DNA from: JBAVQS01 sp049694275
GTDB taxonomy: Bacteria > Chloroflexota > Anaerolineae > UBA4142 > SHND01
Assembly: GCA_049694275.1 (NCBI GenBank)
Contig: JBAVQS010000389.1
Span: 1-26,983 of the forward strand
Direction: 5' to 3'
Length of the DNA: 26,983 nt
In this document: piece after piece, positions 14,540-22,093 of the stretch
Position numbering within the stretch: the first letter of the stretch is position 1
Layout: each line of letters starts with the position of its first letter
Notes under the pieces: model-generated
What the model was told of the DNA's origin: nothing
The model's input: the letters and a program-made list of their open reading frames with translations, nothing else
Databases searched by the model: none
Made by a program: the position numbers and the translations under genes

Positions 14540-16056
14540 TTGGGGATTGGCTCGCGCGGCGTGAGATGCTGACGCCGAACAAGGTCGCACTCGTTGATAC
14601 CCTTCAGGGGGGCCGGCCAATCACCTACCGTGAATGGAACCATGCGGCGAACCGGACAGCCAATTTCCTGCGTGAGCGCCTGGGCGTAAAAAAGGGTGAC
14701 CGGGTCGCGGTCCTTGCCATGAACTGTGTCGAATACCTCGACCTCTGGTTTGCTTGTGGCAAGCTCGGCGCAATTCTGCAGACCTTGAACTGGCGCTTGA
14801 CCCCGGCGGAATTGGCCGGGCTGATTCAGGATGCGACGCCGGCGATGCTGGTCTATGGCGCCGATTTCAGGTTCCAGGCCGCGAGTCTGCGCACACAGTT
14901 TCCGGGGTTATCGCTCGTTGCGTTGGGTGATCCGGAGGCGGATGATGCTCGTTTTGCCGATCGTGAAGGGTGCACCCCAGCACCCCCCCCGCCGGTTGAG
15001 CTCGGTTGGAATGACCCCTGGGTGATTTGTTATACCGGGGGTACGACCGGCCTTCCCAAAGGTGCGATTCTCACCTATCGCGCGATCACTGCGAACTCTG
15101 TCAATACGGTCATGAGCTGGGGGCTGACGCCGGATGATGTCACCATTCTCAATTCGCCATTATTCCATACCGGCGGACTGAATGTCTTGACCGCGCCGTT
15201 GGTTCACATTGGGGGTAAGACCATCGTCTGCCGGACTTTTGATCCCGACCAGGTATTCGATCTGATCCGCGATGCGGGGGTAACGCTGTATTTTGGCGTT
15301 CCGACTATGTTCACTACCATGCAGCAACATCCCCGCTGGGTAGAGGCCGATTTTACGAAACTCAAGCTGGTCATCAGTGGCGGCGCGCCCTGTCCCCTCC
15401 CGCTTTTTGAAAAATTCTGGGAGCGGGACGTCGATTTCAAAACCGGCTATGGCCTCACCGAAGCGGGGCCGAATACCTTCTGGCTCCCGCGTGAAGATGT
15501 GCGACGCAAACCGGGCGCGGTCGGTTTTCCGCTTTTTCATGTCGAGGTCAAGGTGGTGGATGCACAAGGGGACGAATGCGCTGTCGAACAGGTAGGCGAG
15601 TTGATGATTCGGGGTCCACATGTCTGCGGCGGTTATTGGAATCGTCCGGAAGAGACAACGAAAGCGATTACGCTGGAGGGCTGGCTGCACACGGGCGATC
15701 TTGCGCGTCGCGATTCCGAGGGATACTATTACATCGTCGGGCGCTCCAAGGATATGATTATCTCGGGTGGAGAGAATATCTATCCGGCCGAGGTTGAGAG
15801 CGTCATACATGCCCATCCTGCAGTCGTCGAGGCTGCGCTCATCGGCGTGCCTGATTCGAAATGGGGAGAGGTGGGACGGGCCATTGTCGTCACGCGTCCC
15901 GGCGCGCCGCTTGCCGAGCAGGAATTGATCGATTTTTGCCGGGAGCGTCTTGCTAAATACAAGGTTCCGAAATCAATGCTCTTGATCGACACTCTTCCCA
16001 AGACCGCCGCCGGCAAAGTGGACAAAAAATTGCTGACCGAAAAGTACGGAGGATGA
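14536..16056 (+). CDS. AMP-dependent acyl-CoA synthetase/ligase (first copy)
   Basis: A 506-residue adenylate-forming ligase that would convert a carboxylate, ATP and CoA to an acyl-CoA through an acyl-AMP. Motifs: nucleotide loop YTGGTTGLPKG (166-176), aromatic/Thr motif YGLTEAG (305-311), HTGD (385-388), hinge region GRSKDMIISGGENIYP (402-417) and the catalytic Lys of AAGK (K494). All core residues are intact. The same frame is open upstream to 14272, but that stretch is the shadow of the small gene; the ATG at 14536 has GGGGAGAG 8 nt before it and matches the start of the second ligase. It overlaps the next gene by 4 nt. The substrate cannot be read from sequence; medium-chain, branched or aromatic acids are all possible. 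It is paralogous to the ligase at 17518. Confidence 0.92.
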   Translation: MIGDWLARREMLTPNKVALVDTLQGGRPITYREWNHAANRTANFLRERLGVKKGDRVAVLAMNCVEYLDLWFACGKLGAILQTLNWRLTPAELAGLIQDATPAMLVYGADFRFQAASLRTQFPGLSLVALGDPEADDARFADREGCTPAPPPPVELGWNDPWVICYTGGTTGLPKGAILTYRAITANSVNTVMSWGLTPDDVTILNSPLFHTGGLNVLTAPLVHIGGKTIVCRTFDPDQVFDLIRDAGVTLYFGVPTMFTTMQQHPRWVEADFTKLKLVISGGAPCPLPLFEKFWERDVDFKTGYGLTEAGPNTFWLPREDVRRKPGAVGFPLFHVEVKVVDAQGDECAVEQVGELMIRGPHVCGGYWNRPEETTKAITLEGWLHTGDLARRDSEGYYYIVGRSKDMIISGGENIYPAEVESVIHAHPAVVEAALIGVPDSKWGEVGRAIVVTRPGAPLAEQELIDFCRERLAKYKVPKSMLLIDTLPKTAAGKVDKKLLTEKYGG

Positions 16057-17057
16057 TGCGCTACGCCCAGATTATGAGTACCGGCAGCTATGTGCCGGAA
16101 CGGATGATGACCAACGCTGAATTCCAGCCGTTGCTTGGCGAATCGGTCGACGAATGGCTGGTCAAGAACGTCGGCATCAAGGAACGGCATTTCATGTCGC
16201 CCGAGCAGGTCACGTCTGATCTGGCGGTCAACGCCGCGCGCGTGGCCCTCGCGCGTGCACAGCTTGAACCGACCGACCTGGACCTGGTCATCGTCACCAG
16301 CGATACCCCCGATTACATCAGCCCCGGCACGGCGTCGGTCGTGCAGGCCAAACTTGGCGCGGTGAATGCGGGCACTTTTGACGTGAATTGCGCCTGCGCT
16401 GCATGGGTGACCGGATTGGACATTGCGGCCAAGCAGATCGCTGTCGATCCAGGTTACTCTCATGTCCTAGTTGTCGCCGCATACGGCATGAGCAAGTATA
16501 TCGACTGGAAGGACAAGGCGACGGCAACGCTGTTTGCGGATGGCGCGGGCGCGGTCGTGCTCCGTGCGGGAGACGAGCCCGGCTTTATGGCATCCAAGCT
16601 CATCGCTGCGGGCGAGTATCATGATGCGCTGGGCATCTATGTGGGAGGCAACCTGCATCCGGCGACGGCTGAGAACCTGGAACGGTATGGGCCATCGTAT
16701 GTCAAGTTTGTCAGGAAATTTCCCAAGGCATTCAACAGCGATCACTGGCCGGTTCTGATCCGGGATGTCTTGAAAAAGGCGGACCCGGCGCTCACCCTGG
16801 ACGATATTGATCAATACTATTTTACGCAGCTCAATCTTCGCACCATCGAGACGACGATGGCCGCGCTCGCCCAGCCGATGTACAAGACCCACTGGGTGAT
16901 GGACAAATGGGGTTATACCGGTTCCGCCTGTATTCCCATGGCGCTCGACGATGCTATTGCACAGGGCAAGGGACCCCGGCCTGGCGACCGCGTCATGTTC
17001 TGCGCCAGCGGCGGCGGAATTGCCATGGCCGCCGCCCTTTTTCAGTGGACAGAATAG
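16053..17057 (+). CDS. 3-oxoacyl-ACP synthase III (FabH)-like thiolase-fold enzyme with altered triad
   Basis: A 334-residue protein of the KAS III family by length and layout: MRYAQIMSTGSYVPE start, GIKERHF (41-47), nucleophile region DVNCACAAW with C115, and the closing ASGGGIAMAAALF (318-330). Canonical FabH uses Cys-His-Asn. Here the His position (PHQANLR in FabH) reads FTQLNLR, giving Thr258, and the Asn position (GNTSAASIP) reads GYTGSACIP, giving Tyr288. Only the Cys of the triad is kept. It may act as an acyltransferase or an atypical condensing enzyme, or use other residues. The start is ATG 16053, or ATG 16056 directly after; both lie on a GGAGG and overlap the ligase stop. The TAG stop lies in the first heptamer of a repeat-flanked insert. 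Confidence 0.88.
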   Translation: MMRYAQIMSTGSYVPERMMTNAEFQPLLGESVDEWLVKNVGIKERHFMSPEQVTSDLAVNAARVALARAQLEPTDLDLVIVTSDTPDYISPGTASVVQAKLGAVNAGTFDVNCACAAWVTGLDIAAKQIAVDPGYSHVLVVAAYGMSKYIDWKDKATATLFADGAGAVVLRAGDEPGFMASKLIAAGEYHDALGIYVGGNLHPATAENLERYGPSYVKFVRKFPKAFNSDHWPVLIRDVLKKADPALTLDDIDQYYFTQLNLRTIETTMAALAQPMYKTHWVMDKWGYTGSACIPMALDDAIAQGKGPRPGDRVMFCASGGGIAMAAALFQWTE

Positions 17058-17078
17058 TGGTCAGTGGTCAGTGGTCAG
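17056..17078 (+). repeat. Left arm: three AGTGGTC heptamers
   Basis: AGTGGTC is repeated three times without a gap at 17056-17076, followed by AG. The array starts at the second base of the preceding gene's TAG stop. It is the inverted partner of the array at 17488-17517. Confidence 0.9.
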
Positions 17079-17092
17079 AAAAACAAGGGGGC

Positions 17093-17461
17093 GTGTTGCC
17101 GGAAGCGATCAAGAGTTACAGGGATTTAAAAGTCTGGCGCAGAGGAATCGATCTGGTCAAGAGTGTCTATGCCTTGATCGCGAAATTTCCAAAATACGAG
17201 AATTATGGACTGGCCGATCAACTGCGCCGGTCGTCGATCTCGATCCCTTCAAACATTGCGGAAGGGGCAGCGAGACAGCATACCGGCGAATTTAAACAAT
17301 TTCTGCATATAGCGCTGGGTTCTGCCGCAGAAGTAGATACACAAATCGTTATTGCCTCGGAATTGGGATACATTACGCAGCAGGAAGCGGAAAGCATTAC
17401 GGAAGCAATCGTCGAAATTCGCAAAATGACCTTTGCTTTGATTTCGCACCTGCCAAATTAA
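17093..17461 (+). CDS. Four-helix-bundle protein, S23/23S-rRNA intervening-sequence family
   Basis: A 122-residue, all-helical protein: SYRDLKVWRRGIDLVKSVY, NYGLADQLRRSSISIPSNIAEG and EFKQFLHIALGSAAEVDTQ are hallmark segments of the family first described as ORFs within 23S rRNA intervening sequences. Family members form pentameric four-helix bundles; their cellular role is not settled, although relatives act as accessory proteins in diversity-generating retroelements. No reverse transcriptase is seen nearby. The start is GTG 17093 (AAGGGGG just upstream) or TTG 17096. The gene is framed by inverted heptamer arrays and interrupts a metabolic operon, which points to insertion rather than a pathway role. 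Confidence 0.9.
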   Translation: MLPEAIKSYRDLKVWRRGIDLVKSVYALIAKFPKYENYGLADQLRRSSISIPSNIAEGAARQHTGEFKQFLHIALGSAAEVDTQIVIASELGYITQQEAESITEAIVEIRKMTFALISHLPN

Positions 17462-17487
17462 GAGTGGGTAAGCGTCAGTGCAAGATA

Positions 17488-17517
17488 CTGACCACTACCC
17501 ACTGACCACTAACCACT
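17488..17517 (-). repeat. Right arm: four inverted AGTGGTC-like heptamers
   Basis: Read on the minus strand this is AGTGGTT, AGTGGTC, AGTGGGT, AGTGGTC and AG, i.e. the left-arm heptamer in inverted orientation with two single-base variants. It ends directly at the ATG of the next gene, so no Shine-Dalgarno is present there. Confidence 0.9.
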
Positions 17518-19038
17518 ATGTATATCGGAAATTGGATGGAACGGGGGGAGCGCTACTATCCGGACGCGTTGGCGGTCGTCGACCTCGCCAGGGGGGCGGC
17601 GGGGCGCTTTACCTATCGGCAGATGAACGAGCGCGCGAACCGGCTGGCCAACTGGCTGCGCGACACGGCGAACGTGCAGCGCGGCGACCGCGTAGGCATG
17701 CTGGCCCTCAACGGCGTCGAATATCTCGATGCATTCTTTGCCTGTGGCAAACTGGGCGCGATCCTGGTCCCATTTAACTGGCGCAGCCACTGGCGCGAGC
17801 TGGTCGACCTGGCGCAAGCTACAGACCCCCGGGTCCTCATCTATTCCGACGAGTTTCGCGACAATGTCTGCAATCTCCAACGGGAGTGTCCTGGCATTAT
17901 CCGATATCTCCACCTGGAAGGGGAGGGCGCGCCGGGTAGCCAGCTTTACGAACCGATCCTGAAGGCATCCAGTGCTGCGCCGGTGCGCAATGAATTAGTG
18001 GATGCTGAGGATATCATCTGTCTGCTCTTTACCGGTGGAACCAGCGGCGCCCCCAAGGCTGCCCAGGTCTCGTACCGGATGATTGGGTGGAATACACTCA
18101 ACACCATCGTGCACGAACTGGAGCGCAAGGATGTGACCATCACGCACACCCCCATGTTCCACACGGGCGGCTTACTGGTCTATACCATCCCATTATTGAC
18201 GCTGGGCGGCACGATCGTCATCGTGCGCAAATGGACGCCGGATGAAATGCTCGAACTGATCGCGCGCGAAAAGGTGACCATGTTCTTTTGTATTCCGACT
18301 CAGTACCAGATGATGCTCCAGTCTCTCCATTTTGCCACGAGCTCCTTCAAGACTGTCCGCTTTCTCACGAGCGGCGGCGCTCCGCTGCCTGTGCCTGTCA
18401 TCCGCGCCTATCGGGAGCAGCATGGCGTCATCTTTAAACAAGGGTTTGGCATGACTGAATTTGGTCCCGGCGTCTTTTCCATGGGGCCGGAATACGCCGA
18501 GAAAAAGGCGGGCAGTATCGGCATGCCCAACTATTTCGTCGATGCCCGAGTGGTGGATGATGGGAACCATCCATTGCCGCCGGAATCGATCGGGGAATTG
18601 GTGCTCAAGGGGCCGTCAATGTGCTCCGGCTATTTTAACAATCCCGAGGCTAGCCGCGAGGCCGTGGATGAGAATGGGTGGTTCCATACCGGTGACCTGG
18701 CGCGCGTCGACAAGGATGGGTTTTTCTATATCGTCGACCGGAAAAAGGATATGTTTATCTCAGGCGGCGAGAATGTCTATCCCGTCGAGATTGAAAAGGT
18801 CCTGTACGAACATCCCGCGGTCGCACAGTGCGCCGTGATTGGCGTGCCCGATCCCAAATGGGGCGAGATCGGTAAAGCGTTTGTCGTTTGCAAGCCCAAG
18901 ACACACGTGACCGAAAAACAATTGCTCGACCACTGCCGAGCCAACCTGGCGAGTTTCAAGGCGCCCCATTCAGTGGTCTTTGTCAATGTGCTCCCCATCT
19001 CGGCGGCAGGCAAGATACTCAAACGACAGCTCAAATAG
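17518..19038 (+). CDS. AMP-dependent acyl-CoA synthetase/ligase (second copy)
   Basis: A 506-residue adenylate-forming ligase, the same length as the copy at 14536 and clearly paralogous (GVEYLDAFFACGKLGAIL against CVEYLDLWFACGKLGAIL). Motifs: FTGGTSGAPKA (171-181; the usual Gly after PK is Ala), FGMTEFG (310-316), HTGD (390-393), DRKKDMFISGGENVYP and the catalytic K499 of AAGK. It is expected to be active; the changed P-loop residue may tune ATP binding. The ATG at 17518 aligns with the start of the other copy, but heptamer repeats of the inserted cassette occupy the ribosome-binding region, so translation initiation may be weak or depend on readthrough. Substrate unknown; two ligases may activate two acids or two pathway stages. 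Confidence 0.92.
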   Translation: MYIGNWMERGERYYPDALAVVDLARGAAGRFTYRQMNERANRLANWLRDTANVQRGDRVGMLALNGVEYLDAFFACGKLGAILVPFNWRSHWRELVDLAQATDPRVLIYSDEFRDNVCNLQRECPGIIRYLHLEGEGAPGSQLYEPILKASSAAPVRNELVDAEDIICLLFTGGTSGAPKAAQVSYRMIGWNTLNTIVHELERKDVTITHTPMFHTGGLLVYTIPLLTLGGTIVIVRKWTPDEMLELIAREKVTMFFCIPTQYQMMLQSLHFATSSFKTVRFLTSGGAPLPVPVIRAYREQHGVIFKQGFGMTEFGPGVFSMGPEYAEKKAGSIGMPNYFVDARVVDDGNHPLPPESIGELVLKGPSMCSGYFNNPEASREAVDENGWFHTGDLARVDKDGFFYIVDRKKDMFISGGENVYPVEIEKVLYEHPAVAQCAVIGVPDPKWGEIGKAFVVCKPKTHVTEKQLLDHCRANLASFKAPHSVVFVNVLPISAAGKILKRQLK

Positions 19039-19050
19039 AGGAGAATAACA

Positions 19051-19815
19051 ATGCGGTTAAAAGACAGGGTCGCAATCGTCACCGGCGGCGCGGCCGGCAT
19101 TGGAGCGGCGACGGCCGAACGTTTTGCCGAAGAGGGCGCCAAGATAGTGATCTGCGATGTGGCGAAAGAAGCGGGTGAGGCGCAGGTCAGCAAGCTGGGC
19201 CCGGACGCCAGCTTTTATATGGTGAACGTGGCCGACCGGGAAGCGGTCCAAAAGTTTGTGGACGATGTGTTTGCAAAATACGGTCGCATCGATGTCCTGG
19301 TCAACAACGCGGGAATCCTGCGTGACGGCCAATTGGTCAAGTTCAAGGATGGTCAATTGACTGGACAGATGGCCGAAAAGGATTTCGATCTGGTCATCTC
19401 GGTTAATCTCAAAGGCGTGTTTAACTGCACCCAGGCGGTTGCCCCGTATATGATTCGCGGCGGGGGTGGCGTGATTCTGAATGCGAGCTCAATCGTCGGA
19501 CTTGACGGCAATTTCGGCCAGACCAACTATGTCGCGACCAAAGCGGCCGTCGTCGGTATGACCAAGACCTGGTCGCGCGAGCTGGGGCGTTACCATATTC
19601 GAGTCAATGCCATCGCACCAGGTTTTATCGCCACCGACATGATTAAATCGATGCCGGACAAGATCATTGAGGGGATGAAAGCCAAGACGCCCTTGGGCCG
19701 CATGGGCGAGCCGCGCGATATTGCCAACGCGTACCTCTTTCTCGCCTCGGACGAGGCCAGCTTTATCAGCGGCGAGGTGCTGCGCGTCGATGGCGGCATT
19801 GTCGTTGGGACTTGA
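19051..19815 (+). CDS. Short-chain dehydrogenase/reductase, FabG-like
   Basis: A 254-residue classical SDR. It has the Rossmann TGGAAGIG (11-18), Asp36 at the end of the second strand (ICDV, suggesting NAD(H) preference), NNAG (85-88), active-site Ser region NASS (144-147), Tyr160 and Lys164 (YVATK) and the PG motif (190-191). All catalytic residues are in place. GAGGAG lies 7 nt upstream of the ATG and the gene starts 12 nt after the ligase stop. The likely reaction is reduction of a 3-oxoacyl thioester or oxidation of a 3-hydroxyacyl thioester made by the neighbouring enzymes; direction and chain length cannot be read from sequence. Confidence 0.9.
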   Translation: MRLKDRVAIVTGGAAGIGAATAERFAEEGAKIVICDVAKEAGEAQVSKLGPDASFYMVNVADREAVQKFVDDVFAKYGRIDVLVNNAGILRDGQLVKFKDGQLTGQMAEKDFDLVISVNLKGVFNCTQAVAPYMIRGGGGVILNASSIVGLDGNFGQTNYVATKAAVVGMTKTWSRELGRYHIRVNAIAPGFIATDMIKSMPDKIIEGMKAKTPLGRMGEPRDIANAYLFLASDEASFISGEVLRVDGGIVVGT

Positions 19816-19881
19816 CGCGTGATCCGTCAAGCGCAAGCGCACGATTTAGGGAAAGGAGGAACTTACAAGACGCATTAAACG

Positions 19882-19916
19882 AATTCGCAATTTGCAATTC
19901 GCGATCCGCAATTTAC
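19882..19916 (+). repeat. Heptamer array (AATTCGC-like) before the transporter genes
   Basis: Five consecutive 7-mers: AATTCGC, AATTTGC, AATTCGC, GATCCGC, AATTTAC. They are AT-richer than the surroundings and lie just upstream of the AGGAGGAG that serves the lipoprotein gene. They resemble short tandemly repeated heptamers known from cyanobacteria and other bacteria; role unknown. Confidence 0.75.
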
Positions 19917-19930
19917 CCAGGAGGAGAGAG

Positions 19931-21247
19931 ATGAAAAAGCTTACGATCATTGCCCTTGTCGCCCTTGCCGTACTGTTGCTCGCCTGCAACACCCCGGCTG
20001 CGGTGACCTCGGTCCCGCCGACCGCGGCGCCCCAGCCGGCGGCTACGATTGCACCGGCCGCGACGACCGCCTCGACCGGCGGTAACCCGATCAAGGTCGG
20101 TCTGCTCACCGACGATTCCGGCTCGCTCGCAATCTATGGCCCGATGCTGGAACGTGGCGTTGCCCTCGGTATTGAATACGCGACCGATGGCTCGAACACG
20201 ATTGCCGGCCGGCCCGTAAACATTATCACCAAGGATACGGCCTCCAAGCCCGATGTTGGCACTCAGGTCGCGCGTGACCTCATCGAAAAAGAGAACGTAG
20301 ATATCCTCGTCGGCCCACCCAACTCGGGTGTCGCCATCGCCGTGTCTGATCTTGCTCTGCAGAACAAAAAGATCATCATCAACATGGCTGCGAGCCCGGA
20401 CATTACCGGCAAGAACTTTAATCCGTACGTCTTTAGAACCGGCCGCACCAGTATCCAGGATGCTCTCGCCAGTGCGACTGCATTAAAGTCCATGGGCAAG
20501 ACCTTTGTCCAGATTGCCCCGGATTATGCCTTTGGTTATGGCTCGGCGCAGGGTTTCTACAACGCCGTCAAAGCCCAGGGTGGAACATTCGCGATCAACG
20601 ACAGCGCCGACAAGGTCGGTGCTGTGTACATTCCACAGGATGCCAAGGATTTTACCCCGTACCTGCAAAAAGTCCTGGATTCGAAGGCGGATGTGCTCAT
20701 CGTAACCTGGGCCGGCGCGGGCTTTGTGCCGCTCTTTACCCAGATGCAGCAGCTCGGCGTGTTCAAAGCGATGAAGGTCTACACCGGCATGGGCGACAAT
20801 CAATCGCTCAAGGCTGGCTATACCCCGGCAATCGGCGCGGTGGGCATTAATGTCTATCACTATACTCTGCCTAAGACTGCAATCAACGATTGGCTGGTCC
20901 AGCATCACACAGCCAAGTACGGCACTCCGCCCGACCTCTTCACAGAGACCGGGTTTACCGTCGGCCAGATGATTGTCGCCGGACTCAAAGCGACGAACGG
21001 CGATGCGAGCGCAGACAAGCTCATCCCGATCTATGAAAAGCTGTCGTTTGACGGGCCCAAGGGCAAATACACGGTCCGCAGCTATGACCACGTGATGTTG
21101 CAGACCCTGTACGTCGTCAAGCTCACGAACGTCACCGATCCCGACTTTAAATTCTTTGACCTCGTTCAGGAATTCAAACCGGAAGATACCGCACCCCCGT
21201 GCGCGCTCGACGGTACTTACAAGAGCCGCTGCCCGGCCACCCCATAG
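19931..21247 (+). CDS. Liv-type ABC importer, substrate-binding lipoprotein
   Basis: A 438-residue precursor. MKK, a hydrophobic stretch and the lipobox LLLAC make C19 the lipidation site. A Thr/Pro/Ala-rich tether (about 20-50) follows, as in other lipoproteins of monoderm-like bacteria. The body (IKVGLLTDDSGSLAIYG, VDILVGPPNSGVAIAVSDLA, VFRTGRTSIQDA) is the periplasmic-binding fold of the leucine/branched-chain amino acid family, which also binds amides, urea and aromatic acids. AGGAGGAG precedes the ATG. It is followed by a stem-loop and then by the two ATPase and two permease genes, so the importer is complete. The ligand may be the acid activated by the upstream ligases rather than an amino acid; this is inference from context. 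Confidence 0.92.
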   Translation: MKKLTIIALVALAVLLLACNTPAAVTSVPPTAAPQPAATIAPAATTASTGGNPIKVGLLTDDSGSLAIYGPMLERGVALGIEYATDGSNTIAGRPVNIITKDTASKPDVGTQVARDLIEKENVDILVGPPNSGVAIAVSDLALQNKKIIINMAASPDITGKNFNPYVFRTGRTSIQDALASATALKSMGKTFVQIAPDYAFGYGSAQGFYNAVKAQGGTFAINDSADKVGAVYIPQDAKDFTPYLQKVLDSKADVLIVTWAGAGFVPLFTQMQQLGVFKAMKVYTGMGDNQSLKAGYTPAIGAVGINVYHYTLPKTAINDWLVQHHTAKYGTPPDLFTETGFTVGQMIVAGLKATNGDASADKLIPIYEKLSFDGPKGKYTVRSYDHVMLQTLYVVKLTNVTDPDFKFFDLVQEFKPEDTAPPCALDGTYKSRCPATP

Positions 21248-21260
21248 CGCCAGTCTATCC

Positions 21261-21300
21261 ATCGTTCGCCCAGCAGCCGACAAGTCGCTGGGCGAACGAT
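21261..21300 (+). terminator. Perfect 14-bp stem-loop after the binding-protein gene (attenuator/stabiliser)
   Basis: ATCGTTCGCCCAGC (21261-21274) and GCTGGGCGAACGAT (21287-21300) are perfect inverted repeats around a 12-nt loop. No T-run follows, so it is not a standard intrinsic terminator. In ABC operons such stems often protect the 3' end of the abundant binding-protein message and lower expression of the genes behind it. Confidence 0.75.
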
Positions 21301-21331
21301 CCCGTGGTCTAGGCGCGAGACAGAGCGAGAT

Positions 21332-22093
21332 ATGGACGATCGTATCATCCTTGAAGCGCAGCACTTGCGCAAACAGTTCGGAGGGCTCGTCGCCGTCGGC
21401 GATGTCTCGTTGCGCGTCCGCGCCGGCGCGCTCCACTCGATCATCGGGCCGAATGGGGCTGGCAAGACGACCCTGTTCAATCTGTTGAGCGGCGCCTTTC
21501 ACCCCACTTCCGGGCATGTGGTCTATAATGGCCGTGACATTACGGGCCTGCCGCCGCACCGGGTGGCGCACCTCGGTATCGGACGTTCTTTTCAGATTAC
21601 CAACCTCTTTCCCAACCTTACCGTCCTTGAAAATGTCCGTCTGGCCGCACAGGCGATGGGGCGTGGAAATCTGAACCTCTTTGTCTCGGCAACGCGTTAT
21701 CGCGATTACGAGGTCCGGGCGCAAGACGTGCTGACGCTGGTCGGTTTGGCCGACAAGGCCAATCTCCTGGCGACAACACTGCCGCACGGGGACAAGCGCA
21801 AGCTCGAAATCGGAATCCTCCTCGCGCTCGACCCGCAGGTCCTCTTGCTGGACGAGCCGACGGCGGGCATGGCTTCGGAACAAGTGCCCCAGCTCATGAC
21901 GTTGATTGCCCGGGTTCGGGAAAAGGGGAACAAGACCATTCTCCTCGTCGAGCACAATATGCAGGTGGTAATGAATGTCTCGGATGCGATTACCGTCATG
22001 CATATGGGTAATGTCCTCGCCGAAGGGACGCCCAAAGAGATCGCGGCGAACGAACAGGTCCAAAGGGCATACCTTGGAGAACTGTACAAATAA
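21332..22093 (+). CDS. livG: Liv-type ABC importer ATPase (LivG-like)
   Basis: A 253-residue ABC ATPase: Walker A GPNGAGKT (39-46), Q-loop Q88, signature LPHGDKRKLEIG (150-161, a variant of the LivG LSHGEQRxLEI), Walker B VLLLDEP (170-176) and switch H208. GIGRSFQITNLFPNLTVLENV is typical of LivG. It hydrolyses ATP at the inner face of the importer as a heterodimer with the next protein. The start has only a weak GAGCGAGA ribosome site. Its TAA overlaps the ATG of the next gene by one base. Confidence 0.93.
   Translation: MDDRIILEAQHLRKQFGGLVAVGDVSLRVRAGALHSIIGPNGAGKTTLFNLLSGAFHPTSGHVVYNGRDITGLPPHRVAHLGIGRSFQITNLFPNLTVLENVRLAAQAMGRGNLNLFVSATRYRDYEVRAQDVLTLVGLADKANLLATTLPHGDKRKLEIGILLALDPQVLLLDEPTAGMASEQVPQLMTLIARVREKGNKTILLVEHNMQVVMNVSDAITVMHMGNVLAEGTPKEIAANEQVQRAYLGELYK

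Larger units (their letters stand above)
17056..17517 (+). mobile_element. Repeat-framed cassette carrying a four-helix-bundle (S23/IVP) gene
   Basis: Three AGTGGTC heptamers on the left (17056-17078) and four AGTGGTC-like heptamers in inverted orientation on the right (17488-17517) frame one small gene, exactly in the gap between two operon genes. No transposase is present. The ends coincide with the KAS III stop codon and the ligase ATG. I infer a non-autonomous mobile or formerly mobile unit; it may be moved in trans, or the repeats may be sites the protein or a host enzyme recognises. Confidence 0.6.

Noticed and set aside
17056..17517. CRISPR array or diversity-generating retroelement
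   Set aside because: Heptamers are contiguous with no spacers; no reverse transcriptase, template repeat or variable target gene is present beside the S23-family protein.
14536..19815. Olefin (OleACD) or beta-lactone pathway
   Set aside because: A thiolase-fold enzyme, AMP-ligase and SDR occur together as in Ole clusters, but the SDR is a short classical FabG type, the ligases look like ordinary acyl-CoA synthetases, no OleB hydrolase is seen, and the thiolase lacks the His/Asn that OleA has.
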